64,000 nucleotides of DNA from positions 62,001 to 126,000 of the forward strand of contig NZ_JROM01000022.1 in assembly GCF_000786655.1 (NCBI RefSeq), in the 5' to 3' direction. The DNA comes from Kocuria marina. Lineage in GTDB: Bacteria; Actinomycetota; Actinomycetes; Actinomycetales; Micrococcaceae. Positions 62,715 through 64,000 of the stretch are shown piece after piece. Each line of letters starts with the position of its first letter. Within the stretch, counting starts at the first letter, position 1. Made by a program: the position numbers and the translations under genes. Under the pieces are notes generated by a model. The model made no database searches and was not told where the DNA came from. It saw nothing but the letters and a program-made list of their open reading frames with translations.

Positions 62715-63359
62715 ATGAGCGATTCCGAGAACACCAAGGGTCACGGCGAGTCCGTGCCGGAGGACCCGGATCATTCAGCTCAGGACTCCACTGGCACCGA
62801 GCGTTCCGAGGGTGGTGAGGGGCTGACCGTGGACGACATCCTGGACACCCCTCAGTCCCAGGACGCCCAGACCGGGGACACGCAGGCCGCGGACGCGGCG
62901 TCGTCGCAGGACGACGCCGCCCCGGCGGGCGAGTCCGCCGCGCAGAAGCTCGCGGACGAGCGTCTGGAGGACCTGCGTCGGCTGCAGGCGGAGTTCGTGA
63001 ACTTCAAGAACCGCACCGCGCGGGAGAAGGATCAGCTGCGGGACTTCGTCTCCGGCGAGATGATCACCGCGCTGCTGCCGGTCCTGGACGACGTCGACGC
63101 CGCTCGCAAGGCCGGGGACCTCGAGGACGGCCCGTTCGCCGCGATCGCGACCAAGCTCGAGGACGCCCTGGGCAAGAAGGGCCTTACCCGGATCGGGGAG
63201 GTGGGGGAGGTCTTCGACCCCACCGTCCACGAGGCCGTGCTGCAGCAACCCACCGACGAGGTGGAACCGGACCACGTGTCCATGGTGCTGCGCTCGGGCT
63301 TCCGGGTGGGCGCTCGAGTGGTCCGGGCGGCCCAGGTGGCCGTGGCCACGAAGCCGTAA
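62715..63359 (+). CDS. grpE: Nucleotide exchange factor GrpE
   Basis: A 214-residue DnaK exchange factor. Residues 1-80 are acidic and disordered; a long helix follows ([28 protein letters not shown]), then [11 protein letters not shown] and the beta-wing [12 protein letters not shown] ... [23 protein letters not shown]. The ATG at 62715 has GGAGG at nine bases, better than the GTG that overlaps the dnaK stop. Confidence 0.95.
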   Translation: MSDSENTKGHGESVPEDPDHSAQDSTGTERSEGGEGLTVDDILDTPQSQDAQTGDTQAADAASSQDDAAPAGESAAQKLADERLEDLRRLQAEFVNFKNRTAREKDQLRDFVSGEMITALLPVLDDVDAARKAGDLEDGPFAAIATKLEDALGKKGLTRIGEVGEVFDPTVHEAVLQQPTDEVEPDHVSMVLRSGFRVGARVVRAAQVAVATKP

Positions 63360-63371
63360 CGCAAGAAATTC

Positions 63372-63407
63372 CTCGGGGCGGGTCCGCATGACGGGACCCG
63401 CCCCGAG
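63372..63407 (+). terminator. Hairpin between grpE and dnaJ
   Basis: A perfect 14-bp stem (CTCGGGGCGGGTCC) with an 8-nt loop sits in the 82-base gap. Without a T-run it may act as a partial terminator or processing site, lowering dnaJ relative to dnaK-grpE. Confidence 0.5.
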
Positions 63408-63441
63408 TCACACAGGGAAGTACCAGGAGGAAGGAGGCGTC

Positions 63442-64000
63442 ATGGCCAGTCAGGACTGGATCGACAAAGATTTCTACACTGTCCTGGGCGTCTCCAAGGA
63501 CGCATCCCAGGCGGACATCAAGAAGGCTTACCGCAAGCTGGCCCGCAAGTACCACCCGGACCAGAATCCGGGGGATGCGGCCGCGGAGAAGAAGTTCAAG
63601 GACATCACCGAGGCCAATTCGGTGCTGTCGGACCCCGAGGAACGCGAACAGTACGACGCGATCCGGGCCATGGGTTCCGGGGCGCGGTTCACCGCCGGTG
63701 GCCCCGGTGGCGCGAGCAACGCTGGCGGCGCCGGGTTCGAGGACCTCTTCGGGGGTTTGTTCAACGGCGGCGGTGGCCGCAGGAGCTACTCCACCTCCGG
63801 GGGTGGCGGGTTCGAGGACCTGTTCGCGCAGTTCGGCGGCCAGGGCGGCAATTCGCGGTTCGGCGGGGGCTTCAGTGGCGGCCAGGGCGGATTCGGCGGA
63901 GGTCAGGGCGGATTCGGTGGCTACCAGGCACCGCCCGCCAAGGGTGAGGACATCCACACCACGACCACGATCCCGCTGCGTTCCGCGTACAACGGCACCA
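63442..64000 (+). CDS. dnaJ: Chaperone DnaJ, N-terminal part (runs off the window)
   Basis: The first 186 residues of a DnaJ co-chaperone, open at the window end. The J domain ([26 protein letters not shown], then [14 protein letters not shown] with the essential His-Pro-Asp) is followed by a long Gly/Phe region from residue 75 to 170, rich in GGFGG and GGQGG repeats, and the start of the first substrate-binding barrel ([11 protein letters not shown]). GGAGGAAGGAGGCGTC provides a very strong ribosome site. Whether zinc fingers follow cannot be seen. hspR is expected further downstream. Confidence 0.93.
   Translation, partial: MASQDWIDKDFYTVLGVSKDASQADIKKAYRKLARKYHPDQNPGDAAAEKKFKDITEANSVLSDPEEREQYDAIRAMGSGARFTAGGPGGASNAGGAGFEDLFGGLFNGGGGRRSYSTSGGGGFEDLFAQFGGQGGNSRFGGGFSGGQGGFGGGQGGFGGYQAPPAKGEDIHTTTTIPLRSAYNGT

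Overview
The window is about 70% GC, has dense operons with 4-base ATGA/GTGA overlaps, many GTG starts and many candidate leaderless TANNNT promoters. It carries actinobacterial hallmarks: HspR-type HAIR repeats before dnaK, a 6C-like small RNA, a fused MrpA-MrpB subunit, an LpqY/SugABC-type sugar importer and a tRNA-Gly(CCC)/dcd neighbourhood. I infer a chromosomal segment of a high-GC actinomycete, most likely Micrococcaceae (Kocuria-like). The genus is inference, not observation.

Layout. 1-6.4 kb: DNA repair glycosylase (tag), an amidohydrolase, a NarL-type two-component system whose third gene is a kinase-like membrane protein without a visible ATP-binding site, and a membrane protein. 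6.5-14.7 kb: acyl-CoA ligase, then a decaying aromatic-catabolism island. The island holds an acyl-CoA ligase pseudogene, a truncated MHS transporter, an intact LysR regulator, catB, a benA whose 3' end is damaged and has no benBCD after it, and catA. 14.9-20 kb: regulatory palindromes and a 6C-like RNA, MarR, two small membrane proteins, a glutathionyl-hydroquinone-reductase-like protein, a CitE-like lyase and a HAD phosphatase. 20.2-24.1 kb: malQ, an isolated DtxR/IdeR-like inverted repeat, then rpmB-rpmG-rpsN (cysteine-poor, zinc-independent forms) and an HU-type protein. 24.2-33.8 kb: a copper-handling cluster (His-rich membrane protein, CopC, PCuAC lipoprotein, Tat-exported DyP peroxidase, CopD-CtaG fusion) interrupted between copC and PCuAC by an IS110-family element, followed by a thioredoxin-NHL protein. 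34-41.7 kb: two hypothetical membrane proteins, a four-gene disaccharide ABC importer and an AEC transporter. 41.7-44.6 kb: panD, tRNA-Gly, dcd and an MFS transporter. 44.8-51.8 kb: the complete Mrp Na+/H+ antiporter operon (A/B fusion, C, D, E, F, G) and a DUF4235 protein. 51.9-55.3 kb: a TPP riboswitch controlling ykoE-ykoD-ykoC, an ECF-type importer of a thiamin precursor. 55.4-58.4 kb: a tightly coupled phosphatase - uridine-kinase-like - class IV aminotransferase operon and a TetR regulator. 58.5-60.5 kb: a BCCT compatible-solute transporter. 60.7-64 kb: the heat-shock operon dnaK-grpE-dnaJ, with dnaJ running off the window.

How it fits together. The Mrp antiporter and BCCT carrier point to salt and alkali tolerance. 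The copper genes likely supply and protect cytochrome oxidase copper. The aromatic locus looks like a benzoate/catechol pathway losing its front end: ring-cleavage genes remain while the benzoate dioxygenase partners and transporter are gone. The least explained items are the four-C-run RNA, the orphan iron-box-like repeat, the kinase-like partner of the two-component system, a 23-bp-arm palindrome between convergent genes, and the anti-Shine-Dalgarno platform of the TPP switch.
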